In this document: piece after piece, positions 22,297 to 34,350 of the stretch | How positions within the stretch are numbered: the stretch's first letter is position 1 | How the letters are laid out: each line of letters opens with the position of its first letter | Assembly (NCBI GenBank): GCA_035235625.1 | Contig: CP141141.1 | Span: forward strand, 5,570,968-5,634,967 | Source: Saururus chinensis | Taxonomy: Eukaryota > Streptophyta > Magnoliopsida > Piperales > Saururaceae | DNA: 64,000 bases | Reading direction: 5' to 3' | Notes under the pieces: generated by a model | Told to the model about the DNA's origin: nothing | Databases searched by the model: none | The model's input: the letters and a program-made list of their open reading frames with translations, nothing else | Translations under genes and position numbers: made by a program

Positions 22297-25200
22297 TGTA
22301 AGGACCCTCATCTTTAAACCGGTTTTGGTTTTCTTTAATTATTGATTATCGTGAGATTTACGTGTTTTCTGATCTTATTCGGTGATTTTGTAAATAAATA
22401 AAGTTTGTGGTGGTTTTAACCAAAATTAACTTCAATATTAGTGGTTTTAAGTGATTTTAAACCAAATGTGAATTTTTGGAATTTTTTGGATTTTTCACTA
22501 TTTTCCCAAAAATTAGGGTTTTGGCGGGACCCCTGTGGGCCCCACGGTCGAAAATTTTATTTTTATGTCAAATGAACCTAGACATATACTTAAGGTCACA
22601 CAAAAATTTTCAGAATTTTATTAGGCTTAATTCGTGCTTAAATTTGCAAAATACCCACTTTTGGCCTACTTTTCATATTTACACCCCAAAACTTACCTTT
22701 GCCTACCCCAACCCTTACTATAAAAGGGCAAACCTGAGCCATTTCCATTTTTGGGAATAGGCTAAGGAAGGAGGTCTGGCCTAATCCCCACTTAGGCCCA
22801 AATTAGAAGCCGATTAAGGTAAGCTTGCTCTAATTAAGCACTAATCCATGGCTTTTCTCTTAATTTCTTCTAAATCTACCATTTTCCCCTTGATTCAATT
22901 CGTTTTTGACCATCAAAAGCTACTAATTTGTGTTTTACTACAAACCCTAACATTCAAAATTCGATTTTTACTACCAACAAGCCCTAGATCTAAGATTTAA
23001 TTAGGGATTTCTTAAGTAAATCGATTTCTATTGGTGTTTGATTCAAACTCATTGTGTTTTCAAGGATTTCAAGAAGGGTGAGTCTTCAATCCGAGCTTAA
23101 TTAAGTGCTGAGGTAATGGGTCTTCAAAATCTCTGTTTATCCATGGTAAAACTCTTCATTTTTGGCTTATTTCGAAATGGTTTGCTTGATTTAGTGTGTT
23201 AATGGTAAGATTAGAAAATGGAATTATTTAATCCCGATTTCTTAGGGTTTTGCATTATTATGGTTTGGTTTGATATTCTGGAAGTCAAGGAGGACTTTTG
23301 ATGATGATTAGGGTGCTAGATGTGGATTTGAAGTGTTATCTATGGTGTTTCGGTTTGATTTTGCGAAAGGAAGAAGATGACTGTTCTGCCGTGTTGGCGA
23401 TCGATCGGCCTTGCAAGGCGATCGATCGGCTGAACTGAAATTTTCAAAATTTTGTGTGTAACCGATCGAACGGCCTGAAGGGCGATCGATCGGCTACACA
23501 GAAAACTGTATGTTGTGTGTATGATGCCTATTTTGATGATTCCACTTTAACATGCCAATTTTATATGAATGTGGAGTGTTTTAAGCTATGTTAGGCTACT
23601 GGAAATGCATGCTATTGAGTTTATGGAGTTGAGATATATGCTTAGTGATGGTGGAATGACTTATGTTTTGTGGCATGATGTTGGAATCGTTATTTTGAAA
23701 TTATGAATAGTTGTTTCCCTTTGGTTAAGCATATTTCAGTAGGACTACAATCATTGTTGGACAGATTTGTCATGATAAATTGTGATTAATGGTGTGTGAA
23801 TGTTGGTGAATACCATGACTCAATGATGAAATGAGTGATGTTATAGGTGTTTAGCCTTTATGGTTGAGTTTTGAATCTAGCTAAGATTTCAACGATTCTT
23901 CTACTATGATTTCCGCTGAAATTCATGTTTAGGTAGAAATTCACATGTGTAGTGTGGTAGTGAGTTGATTTTCAAGCATGTTAATATGCATCATGTGAAA
24001 GGCTTCTACTAATTACACACACACACATGTGGGGGTTAAATGATGATGTTGAAGCTTAATATCGTGATTATGAATGATGCATTAGGGGCTGGTGAGAGCA
24101 CTTATCATGATTAGGGTTCATGTATGCTTTGCCCACGCATGTACCATGCTGCACGCATCATGAAAATGGATTTCCAATTGAGGCTTCATCGTGATTAATC
24201 GAATTTGACCGATTGGATGCAATGTGATGGAATTGCGTGCCGGGTTTATCGGTCGTGGATTAATCGCAAGTTGATTGGTCCGAAAGGACATATTTTGATT
24301 TGAAGTTCCTGTGTGGAACGATTTGGAGTTCCTGTGTGGAACGAGTGCACTGCCCGGGTTGAGTCTTGTTTAATGGAATGATGTGGGGACGAGTTGTGTA
24401 CTTGTCTTGCGGATATGTGAGAATATTATTATGTGTGTCATCTGGACCCTGAGAATCCAGTGTGGTATGCCGTGTGCACCCCGCTACCACGTGTTCTAGG
24501 GTTCTCTGTGTGAGAACTCGGGCTCTTCCCTCCGCAGGAGATGTCCCTGGGCGAACACCCCTGCTCTAGATTCTCTGTGTGAGAATGGGACATCCTTGGC
24601 TAGGATCGTCCAGGGCGAGCAGTATTAGGGATTGACAACCCCGATCTTTCTTGAATTCTTGTGTAGAATTTTGTACCATGACACGCCTTCGTGGCCTTGT
24701 CTATGCTCCCGTACGTGTGACGTCAATGTGTGATTACTCCTTGATGGAGGTTGATTGTGATAACATTATGCATGTGGGAATATGTATGTTAGAGATACAT
24801 CCATGCATGTTGATTTTGATGATAAAATGCATGTGGGAATATGTATGCTAGAGATACATCCATGCAGGTTGAATTATGCATTTTGATGCAGTGTTAAGTG
24901 ATATGAATGTGTGATCAGAAAGTGATGCACCATGTAAATCTTTGATCTAAAACGATCTCATTTCTAAGCTATCGTATTTTCTACATTGACAGTGATATTA
25001 AAACCATTGCTGAGTGTTAAAACTCACCCCTCTTTTGTGTTTTGATTTGGGGCTGCGTGGTGTGACACGCAGACGGACAGGATTGCCTTTTTGAGGAAAG
25101 GTCAGAGGTAGCTTGGGTGTGATGATGGAGATCGTTGCGTGACTTTCCTTCATTTTGTTTCATGTTTCATGTTAGAACCTATGTGTAGGGTTCTTTGTTG

Positions 25201-25507
25201 TGGATTTATGTCACATGTTACAGTTATGTTTGCTTATGACTTATTTTGAGCCGGTGTGGGCTTTACTTAAACTAAGCTTGTGGGTTTGAGATTGTTGTTT
25301 ACTTTGTGTTAAGCAACACCTTTTCTTTCCCTTTTATTTACTCTTGCTCAAAGGATTGTGCGCACTCCGTGTTGCTGTTAATCGCCCGTGGTTAGGGATT
25401 AAGTCTTCCGCTAGAATCGTTTCTCAATTTCACTTCGTCGCCCCCGCGCGCTATGACCGGCCCTTGGACCGGGTTCGGCTCGGGTCGGGCATGGCCGGGG
25501 CGTGACA
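22297..25507 (+). mobile_element. Solo LTR, long-LTR gypsy (copy C), nested in copy B
   Basis: The ends are TGTAAGGACCC at 22297 and GGGGCGTGACA at 25507, flanked by a perfect 5-bp duplication CTGTT (22292-22296 and 25508-25512). It is 3211 bp long. A tataaaag box lies near 22721, about 425 bp from the left end, with the plus strand as sense. A late block (aaaactcacccctc, then gcagacggacagg) resembles the equivalent region of copies E and G. No coding region is seen. It is younger than copy B, which it interrupts. Internal duplications include a 60-bp direct repeat (24770-24870) and gatcgatcgg clusters (23395-23500). Confidence 0.85.
24770..24870. repeat. Direct repeat of about 60 bp, two copies
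   Basis: The block atgcatgtgggaatatgtat, followed by tagagatacatccatgca, occurs twice, around 24769 and 24827, differing at very few positions. It lies inside copy C. Confidence 0.85.
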
Positions 25508-28500
25508 CTGTTGGACTCGTATTGACGAGCCCTTCGATACCAACCCACTTAAAGTAATAAATCACACTATTTCCAAGTGGGTCCCGCCTATAAAGCATGT
25601 TTCTCAAATATCGTAATTTCCGGTCCCGACCTCCGTTTTGCGCGTTCTTCGAATCGTTACACTAGTTATGCCAAGCTATATCTGGTAATGGGTATTTTAT
25701 TTAATGAAAACCCTTAATATTTAATCTTAAATTACTAAATTACCCTTAACCCTCCCGGGTTAAGCGTAACTGAAAAACAGGTCGTTACAGATACATCGTG
25801 AAACAATGGATGTACTGCGCTAAGCATCAGTTTACCACCTCGTCTAGCCATCCGTCTGTGGGTGATAAGTGGTACTCATGTGTAAAGGTCCCTGTAAAGT
25901 GAAGAACTCATTCCAAAACTGAGTGAAGATCCAGTCACAATCGGAGACAATAGTGCGAGGCATGCCGTGTAGTTTGGCCACCTCCCTAACATAGAGCTTA
26001 GCCATTGTCTTGGTGGTGAATGGGTGTCCCAAAGTGCAAAAGTGAGCATACTTGGACAACCGGTCCACCACCACCATAATCACTGACTTGCCTTGCACCA
26101 AGCGCAAGGCCTCCATGAAGTCCATCGAAACATCTTCCCAAACCTTATTAGGGATAGGCAAGGGCTGAAGCAAACTTGCAGGAGAGGTTGTGGCAGCCTT
26201 GGCCCTCTGACAGATATCGCAAGCAACCACATAGTCCTAGATGAATACCATGCCACAAAAAATTCTGGCTGTCCCGCTTATAAGTACGGAATGCTCCTTC
26301 ATGACCGACGACTGGAGTGTCATGGAAGTGGAAGAGAACACGCCTACGAAAATCATCAACATCTAGAACCCAAAGGCAGTCCTTCCAAAAGAGTAGGTCA
26401 TCCCGCCACACAAAGAAAGGATGAGCAGCTGGGTCGGCCTGAATAGCTATAATTAGGGTTTGCGTCTGAGAATCATCGATGTATGCCCGCCGCAACTCAT
26501 CAATGAAGGGGCAGGATAGAGTAGAAAGGGCCAAGCATGATCCCAGGGTAGAATTGCATGACAGTGCATCTGCCACAGTGTTTTCCAACCCTTTCTTGTA
26601 CATGACCTCATAATCATAGCAAAGTAACTTACTTACCCACTGCTACTACAAAGGAGTAGACACCCGCTGCTCGAGGAAGTACTTCAGAGGCTAGTGGCGG
26701 AGGAACGGCCTGAATAGATAGTTCATGAGGCTTTGAAAGGTGGAGGGGGCATTGGCCAGCCAGAACAACATGACGAGGAACTCGAATGGCCATCATGAGT
26801 CTTGAAGGCAGTCTTATGCATGTCGGCTGGCTAGACCCGAATCTGATGGTAACCCAATCGAAGGTCAAGTTTACTGAAGACCTGTGCATGAGTCAGCTCA
26901 TCCAAAAGCTCCTCGATCACGGGTATAGGATACTTGTCCTTGACGGTGATGACATTCAATGCTCGGTAGTCCACACAAAACCGCCAAGTACCATCTTTTT
27001 TGTGAACTAGCAACATCGGAGAAGAGTAGGAGCTCATGCTAGGGCGGTTGTTATCGGACTAAAGCATGTCAGCCATAAGACGCTTGATCTCGGACTTCTG
27101 GATGTGAGGATAATGGTAAGGACAAACATTGGTCGGTGACGCACCCGGAATGATGGGGATATGGTGGTCGTGAGACTGCATTGGAGGAAGTCCTTGTGGT
27201 TCAGTAAACACATCCCGATGCTCCACCAATAACTCAAGAAGATCCGGGGGCCACTCATCCTGAGGCACCTAGATTGTTGCCTACTACTGTCAGAGGAACC
27301 CTTGGGGTTCAAACCAAAAGAAAGAACTCACCAACTGGGCTGAGAGGATGGTGCCTGGAAGGGACCCTTCAATCCGAACCCACTGCCCATGAACTTCAAA
27401 ATCCATAACCATGTCCCTAAAGTTCCAAACCACGTTGCCTAGCTCCTGTAGCCACCAAACCCCTAACACCATGTCCGCCCCCTTTGTGGGCAGTAGGAAG
27501 AGGTCGGTGATGAATGTGTGGTCCTAAATGTCGAGGGCAACCTGAGCACAAATGTCAGAGCTCTTGAGATGCTTCCCATCTCCGATCAACATATCAAAGG
27601 GCTTCAAATCCGACACGAAGCAACCAAGACACTAAGCCACCTTGTCATTAATGAAGTTGTGGGTAGACCCGTTTTTGACCAGGATGACCACTTGTTGCCA
27701 CTTGAGGTGGCCTTGAACCGTCATTGTGCGAGGCATAAATGCCCCTGAGAATGCATGGATAGAAATCTTGGGCTGCACATTGTCATAGTGGGATGAGTCC
27801 ATCCTATCCTCTGCATCCTCCTCCTCCTCAATCTCCTCCATGAGGAGGCTACCCTTGACTGACTAGCGGTGTCCTAGGATGAACTTCTTGTCACAACGGA
27901 AATAGTCCCTTGGATCAATGCTCCTCCATCTGTAGCAATGTAAGATGCTAGATAATCTGGCCTGGAGGTGGTGCTGGCTGGCCAGGTCGACCTAGTGCTA
28001 GGCTATTGTTTGAGCTGGCAAGGGGGCCAACATTGACACCAGAACGCTCCCCTTGCTGCTATCAAGCTAGCTCTCTTCTTCAATTCGTGCATGGTGCACA
28101 ATGTCCAGCATGTTGTAGCATGGGAAGTGGTGCATCTCTTCAGAAATATCAGGTTTTAGACCTTTCTTGAACGTGCCCACCAAGGCAGCCACCTGCTAGT
28201 CTGGAAGGCGGTTGACCACCTTAATGAACTCCGTATAATAGGCCAGGACGGTGGTGGTTTGGCGCAGTATGGAGAGCATCTTGTTGAAGTCATGAAACTT
28301 GTTTGGGCCAAATTGGATGCACAACTCATCAGAGAAGGCGGCCCAAGTGGGGTAGCGCACCTCCTTTTCAAAACTTTGGAACCACACAGAAGCATCCCCG
28401 TCAAGGTGGAAGGCGACTATCCGTAGTCGTCAAACCTCTGAATGTGTTCCTTGGTAGGCGAAGAACTTTTCAGCCTTGTACTGCCATTCCATTGGGTCAT

Positions 28501-28572
28501 CATCCCCATTGTATCGTGGGAACTATAGGCGGGCCAAACAAGGTTCAACCCCTCCTCGTGGTCTATCGCGGG

Positions 28573-30392
28573 TGATAAGCATGATTTTTATACATTTTAT
28601 ACGCCTATTTACCTTATTTGCTAGTGTATGATTAGGCTAATTGAAGGTTAGTTAGAGTTCATTTATGTTATGATAGATATTAGTATTATGATTTAATTAT
28701 TAGTTAATTTGGGCAATGTTAATTGTTTATGAGTGTCTTGAATAAAATCAATATTCTGCATATGTCTTACATGTTTGAAATATAACTGTTTATGTGATTT
28801 AGGTGATACACGCTTCCCAAAATATGTGGACAATATTTAAAAAAATTTACAATATTCTAGACATACTTAAAAGTGATTTGGATAACTTTATGGAGTTGTG
28901 GACACGTTGAAAATCTATAAGGACATGAACAGAAGAACTTAATGAGCAGAGAAGAAATCTGGATGAGTTCTTGGACAGAAATGTCCAGATTATAGTTATT
29001 TGATTTTGGGTGAAATTGAGTACGAATTTAAGCAAATAAATTAGGCATTTCAATGCCCATTTCAATTTATTTAATGAAGAACATGTTTAAAGTTTAAAAT
29101 TGAAGAATAAGAGATGATTTTTATAGCTGCCATTGTTGAACACGAACAAGAGAGAATGAAGAAAGGAAACTAGAAATAATGTGGGAAAGAATTGAGCAAC
29201 AAGAAAGCTTAAATATAGCAAGAAGCTCTTATTTTGGGATAGAATTAGGCACTTAAATAAGGAAAATAGTTGTTGTCCAGAAAACTATTTAAAAGTAGAG
29301 ACTTGTAGATAATGGGGGAGGAGAATACAATGAACCAGAGCTAAATTCCTTCAATCCCATCTTCCAAAATTGATGAGAGAACACTTTGAAAGTGAGAGAA
29401 TTAAAGTCCCAAGCTGAATAAATAAAGAAGAAGCAGAAAAAAAAATCACAGTTTGCAGGTTAATGTAGCAACACTATATAGGAGCTTGAGGTTGAAGATA
29501 ATGAATACTAATCCATAGTTACTGTTCATTGATACTGTAGCAGTTGGGAATGTTTTGAATTTTTCTCAATTTTCTTCTAAATTGTAAGTTTCTTTTCAAT
29601 TGTTCCAATGAAAATTTTATTTCTTAGGTTAATGAGTAACTAAATTTATTTACTAAGGCTTGGATGAAACTTCATTAAGTTATAACATGATTATGAGACT
29701 TGATTAATTTTTCTTAATGATGGATTTAATGTTATTTGTTTCTACCTCTTTATTTAATGAGATTGATTTGGATATGAGTTTAGTCATGCTTCTCTCATGA
29801 TTTAAATTGGTTTTAATTAGTTTCTTACTTGGTTTCGTCTTGTTTAATATTGAAATAGGGTATTAGTTGTGATTTGCAAATTGTTGATACAATTAATGAC
29901 TTGATTTTAATCTTTTGAAGTGAGGAGGAACAATGTATTTCTTTATTGTACATAAGAGCTACATGATATTTTCCATAATAACAAAGATTGAATTTGAGAT
30001 TATTATGAGATGATGTGAAAATATGATCAATGATTATGCTTATGAGTTTATATGATTTAATGAATGTGGATTCCTATGCCTTAGTATTTTGTTTTATTTG
30101 TTAGTGTTTTGCTTAATTGATAGTGTTTTGTTTATTTTGCATTGCTTTCTTATTCTTAGATTAAAGCTTTAGAATTTGGATTTAGAAAGTTTAATTGCCA
30201 TTAAATCTTATTCGCTTTTGTTAGTTCTTTTAGTTTAATTATTATCTTTATATTTGTTAACTAGATTAGAGTTTACTTAAGATAGATTAAATTTGGTTTT
30301 TCGATTCCAAGTCTCTGTGGGATCGACACTTGATTTAGCCGCTTAACTACTATAGCTTCGTGCACTTGCGAGTAAACAATTAAAATTTAACA
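28573..30392 (+). repeat. 5' LTR of the Athila-like element
   Basis: The terminal TG and CA and the primer-binding site seven bases further on define the LTR. The last 100 bp contain the ctctgtgggatcgacactt word common just before the end of Athila/Tat-type LTRs. Its left end joins the gag region of the Reina-like element directly. Confidence 0.7.
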
Positions 30393-33300
30393 AGTTTTTG
30401 GCACCGTTGTCAGGACTTGTAAAAGATAACAAATTAAATCTAAACTAAGTTTGTCATTCTACTAGTTTTAGCTGAGTGTGTAAAAAGAAAAACAACAACA
30501 AAAAAAAGAGAAAAAGTGGTGAAAACAAGGGGCATTAGAGAGGGATTAGGCGTGTATGATTACGTGGCTACGTGATCAAACAAACAATTTAGTTAGAGTA
30601 GATTCAAACCCCCTATAGAGTAGTTAATTTGAAACTGATCTTCCATTCACAATGGGATATATCAATGTAGAGGCCAAACCCCTTAGGGAGTTATTTTCAC
30701 CAATTTCTATCAATCCTCCCTTATGCATAGTCTTGCCTGTTACCACTGCCACACACTTTGAGTTGAAAGCTCAAGACATTCAACTTCTCCTCACCTTCCA
30801 TGGTCTTGATAGAGAGGATCCTTACATGCATGTAAAAGATTTTCTTTAAATATGTGCTACATTTAAATTTTAAATTTTTTCTGATGAGTCAGTTCGTATG
30901 CGCTTGTTTCCTTTCTCGTTAAAGGACAAAGCTAAGGCATGGTTAAATTCTCTTCTAGCAGGGTCTATTAATTCATGGGAGGAACTTGTTAAAAAGTTCC
31001 TTTCAAAATTTTTCCCAATGTTTAAAACCAATACCTTAAGGAGAGAGATAGCTGACTTTTGTCAAGAGGAGCATGAAAAATTTTATGAGAGTTGGGAGAG
31101 GTTTAAGGTTTTGCTTTTGAAGTGTCCCCACCATGGTTTTGAAACATGGCAGCTTGTGCAATACTTTTACAATGGCTTAACTCAAACACACTGCAATATG
31201 ATTGAATCCATGAACGGTGGATGTTTCTTGAGTCTGAATGATGATGCAGCATATAAATTCTTAGAGGGTTTGTCTGAGCATTCCTAGCAATGAGATTTTT
31301 CGAGCCATAAAGAAAAACCAACCCAAAACTCTAGGAAAGGAGGCTTATATGAAGTAAGGGAAGATACTGACATGAAAGCTAGGTTAGACCAGATAATTAG
31401 AAAAGTAGAAGCCATGACCCTTGCTAGAAATATGAATTCCGCCAACCAGATTCAAAATGAAGTGTTCTCTGTGTGCAAGTCCATTGCATATTACTCAAAC
31501 ATGTCCTTCCATGTTAGGTTATTATGAGTGCTTTGCTGAGCAAGCAAATGCACTAAACAATTATGGAAAACTATTTGGCAGTCCCTTCTCTAAGATCTAC
31601 AATCCAAATTGGCAGAATCATCTAAATTTCTCTTGGAAGCAAAACCAAACTCCCATGAATGGAGTAGGGCTACCAATGCAGTAGATGTCCACTCAATTTA
31701 AGCAGCACAACCCCTCATACACTTCTATTCCCTAATTAGCTCCTCAAGTTGTTGCACCACCACGTCAACAATCATCACTTGAAGAGTCTCTCAAAATATT
31801 CATGCAGTCTACTAACTATTCTATATTAGAAGTTAAAAATTGTTGTCAAATGAACACTCAAGCCATAGCTAAACTAGAAACTCAAATTGGCCAGTTAGCA
31901 ACTCATAGGGGAGAGAGAGAAAAACAAGTTTCCCAATCAGCCTATACCCAACCCTAAAGGTCAATATGTTTTTAGTAATGCTTCAAGTTCATCACAGGAC
32001 CAGGGGTATGTCCAATCAATCACCACTCTTAGATTTGGGCGATAAGTTGGCAATCATATAAAAATGCCTGAAGAAGAGAGAACTAAGAATACAAAGTTAG
32101 AAAGTGCAAAAAAGGAATCCAATGATTTCCCACCTACTTTAGTTGAACCTCCAATTAGGAGTTTTGTGGCTAAAGCCCCATTTCCTCAAAGACTAGTAAA
32201 TCCTAAGAAAAATACACAGTTTGGATATATTTAGAGGTGTTTAAGACAAGTGCAGATAAACAACAAGTGCCCTCCTATGCTAAATTTTTAAAAGACTTAG
32301 TCACAATCAAGAGGAAAACAAATGTTCCTAAAAAGGCATTCTTGACAGAGCAAGTCAGGTCTATTGTTCAATGCAAATTCCCTATCAAATATAAGGACCC
32401 TGGTTGTCCCACAATTTCATGCAAGATAGGGGTTCATCACATTGAGCAGACTTTGTTAGATTTAGGGACTAGTGTGAATTTATTGTCATATTCTATGTAT
32501 GTGCAATTGGTTGTCCCACTTTAGTTGAAACCCACATCAATGACACTTCAATTGGCAGATAGATCTGTTAAAATTCCTTGAGGTGTTGTTAAAGATGTTT
32601 TGATTAAGGTTGACATATTTTACTTTCTAGTAGACTTTGTAGTCCTTAATACTCAGCTTGTTCAGAATATCCATGGGCAAATTCCTTTTATTTTGGGTCG
32701 TCTTTTCCTTGCTATATCTAATGCTCTAATAAATTGTAGAACTAGAGTGATGAAGCATTCTTTTGGGAACATGACATGTGAGTTAAATGTCTTTGGTACA
32801 AGTAGACAACCATTTGATGATACTTTTGAGGGTGACATGATTGAGAGTCTAGTGGATGATGCTTTTCTTTTTATTTGTTCTGATGATCCACTAAATATTT
32901 GTTTAACTCACTCTGATTTGATAAAAAGAATTAATCAAGAGAAGATAATTATTTTAAAGGACCCTGGATGAGTTGAGATGAAGGTGTGTCTGGCTGAAGA
33001 CAGTAAACTAAGCACTCTTGGGAGGCAACCTAATTTTAGGTTTTGATAGTTATTTTGTTTATTTTTGTAGTTAGTGCTTTTATTTTCCTTAGTTAGTTTT
33101 TAATTTTTTTTAATCTTTGTTGATTGCTCTAATCTTTATTAGGGTGTGCTTATATGATTCATTATTATTTTATCCTTATGTGATTATGTTTGTGCTTTAT
33201 TGACCATTTTTCTTTTGATAGCTATGTTCATGAGCATGTCAACAAAGGTATTATCTCTTCTTTTTCCTCTTTTCTTATCTTAAGCATTGTATTTATTTTT

Positions 33301-34100
33301 TTTATACATTGAGGACAATATTTAGTTTAGGTTTGGGGGTGTAGAAAGAAATTTTTAATTTTATTTTAGAGTATGTGTTTTAGTTTTAGTAAAAAAAATT
33401 AAAAAATTTAGATTTTATTTTCTTTTAGATATGTGACTTTATTCAATGATATCAAACTATTTAGAACATGTTTATATGACTTAACATATTTAATAATTTT
33501 GAGTTATGATTACATCATATTAGTTTATTTTGCTCCTATTTTAAAAAATTAGAAAGACATTTGTCTAAGTAAAAATTCGAGCCTTTTATTATGGTCTTGC
33601 ATCTTGGTGGATATCATTGAATCTAAATAATTATTTTCTTACGAGAGTAAAACTTTGGTATGATCTAATAGTATTCAAGTTATCATAATAGAGTTTTGGG
33701 ATTGACTATTCTTGTTTTGTAGAACAGTCTAGGACTTTCTGTTATCACAATTCAGGTTGATTATATAATGTTCCGAGGAAAAAAAAAGAAAAAAATTGAG
33801 TAAAAAAAATAAAAAAAATATAAAGAGCTAAAAATAAAATAAAATTATAGTCTCTCTATTGAGTAGACCCGGTCTCAGTGTATCTTACTAAGTATAAGGT
33901 GTTCGAGTTAAAAGATAAAATTGACTAATTTATGACTATCATCCGATAGAGGTGAATCTAATGCCTCAATTTGATGTTCTTAGGGTCGGTCAAAGATAGT
34001 TAGTCAGGGGTGGTGCCTAGAATGGACCCAGGAGGTCATAACTGCGTGAAACAAGCTGAATCTAGGTGTGGACGTCATAACTAAGTAAGAGGAGGAAGCC
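28573..34100 (+). mobile_element. Ty3/gypsy Athila-like element with gag and protease only, truncated
   Basis: A 5' LTR runs from TGATAAGC at 28573 to TTTAACA at 30392 (1820 bp). A primer-binding-site candidate, tggcaccgttgtcagg, follows at 30399-30414 and resembles the tggcgccgttgcc type used by Athila-like elements. The gag region at about 30650-31290 has SLKDKAKAWLNSL and EELVKKFLSKFFP. A protease region follows at about 32240-32970 (KIGVHHIEQTLLDLGTSVNL). After it comes a noncoding tail with gaggacaatatttagtttag, then gtttgggggtg, near 33310-33345. Reverse transcriptase and integrase are not seen, and no 3' LTR is found before UGT-flank sequence begins near 34190. It is broken, with several breaks, and truncated. 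Confidence 0.75.
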
Positions 34101-34191
34101 ATGGAACAGGAAATAATGGGCTTTCTTGCTCTTTTATTCCTCTCGCTTGCATTCAATTATGCAAACCCCAGCTACTCCGCTCTTTTCATGC

Positions 34192-34350
34192 CTAATGATC
34201 TTGCAAAAGTGCAGGTAAGTAGTAACGAAGCTTAACGACATTATTAATTAGCATCCGTATAAAATAAATGCATCATGCACTGATCACTACTCCATCACAA
34301 CAAGCAATACAATGAAGAGAAGAATTGAGCACCGGCCAACTCAAACCTTT
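34192..34350 (-). other. 3' flank of UGT copy 2
   Basis: This matches 7590-7744 (atgcctaatgatc, taacgaagcttaacgac, caatgaagaga). It marks the left edge of the duplicated unit at copy 2. The unit here is bordered by the truncated end of the Athila-like element. Confidence 0.7.

Larger units (their letters stand above)
20085..25789 (-). mobile_element. Solo LTR, Tekay/Del-type gypsy (copy B), containing copy C
   Basis: The ends are TGTAACGACCC at 20085 and GGTCGTTACA at 25789, with a perfect 5-bp target duplication GATAC at 20080-20084 and 25790-25794. Without the nested copy C it is about 2.5 kb. Comparison with copies F and G shows that its sense is the minus strand. A tataaata box near 22060 lies about 520 bp from the sense start once C is set aside. 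There is no internal coding region and no second LTR, so it is a solo LTR. It carries a 44-bp tandem repeat (20583-20715), a 20-bp minisatellite (20760-21370) and about three 165-bp repeats (21500-22060). Confidence 0.85.
19080..28572 (-). mobile_element. Ty3/gypsy chromovirus, Reina-like, broken and split by a nested LTR
   Basis: A minus-strand element with the standard order of parts. Gag lies at about 28150-28560; the protease region with a THNF-type motif at 27632-27841; reverse transcriptase at about 26830-27300 ([18 protein letters not shown], then SKLDLR); the RNase H area at about 26600-26830; integrase at about 25844-26600 (H2C2-type start to the HPQTDG end); and a C-terminal chromodomain-type tail at about 19390-19735 (VHPVFHVFRL). 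The stretch 19080-19380 may hold the downstream LTR. Copy B (20085-25789) is inserted in the integrase. The upstream end is cut at 28572 by the start of the next element. There are many breaks, so it is an old fossil. The Reina-like label comes from the protease and chromodomain wording. Confidence 0.85.

Noticed and set aside
33300-34200. 3' LTR of the Athila-like element
   Set aside because: The tail with gtttgggggtg is present, but no copy of the TGATAAGC start or other 5' LTR words was found before the UGT flank.
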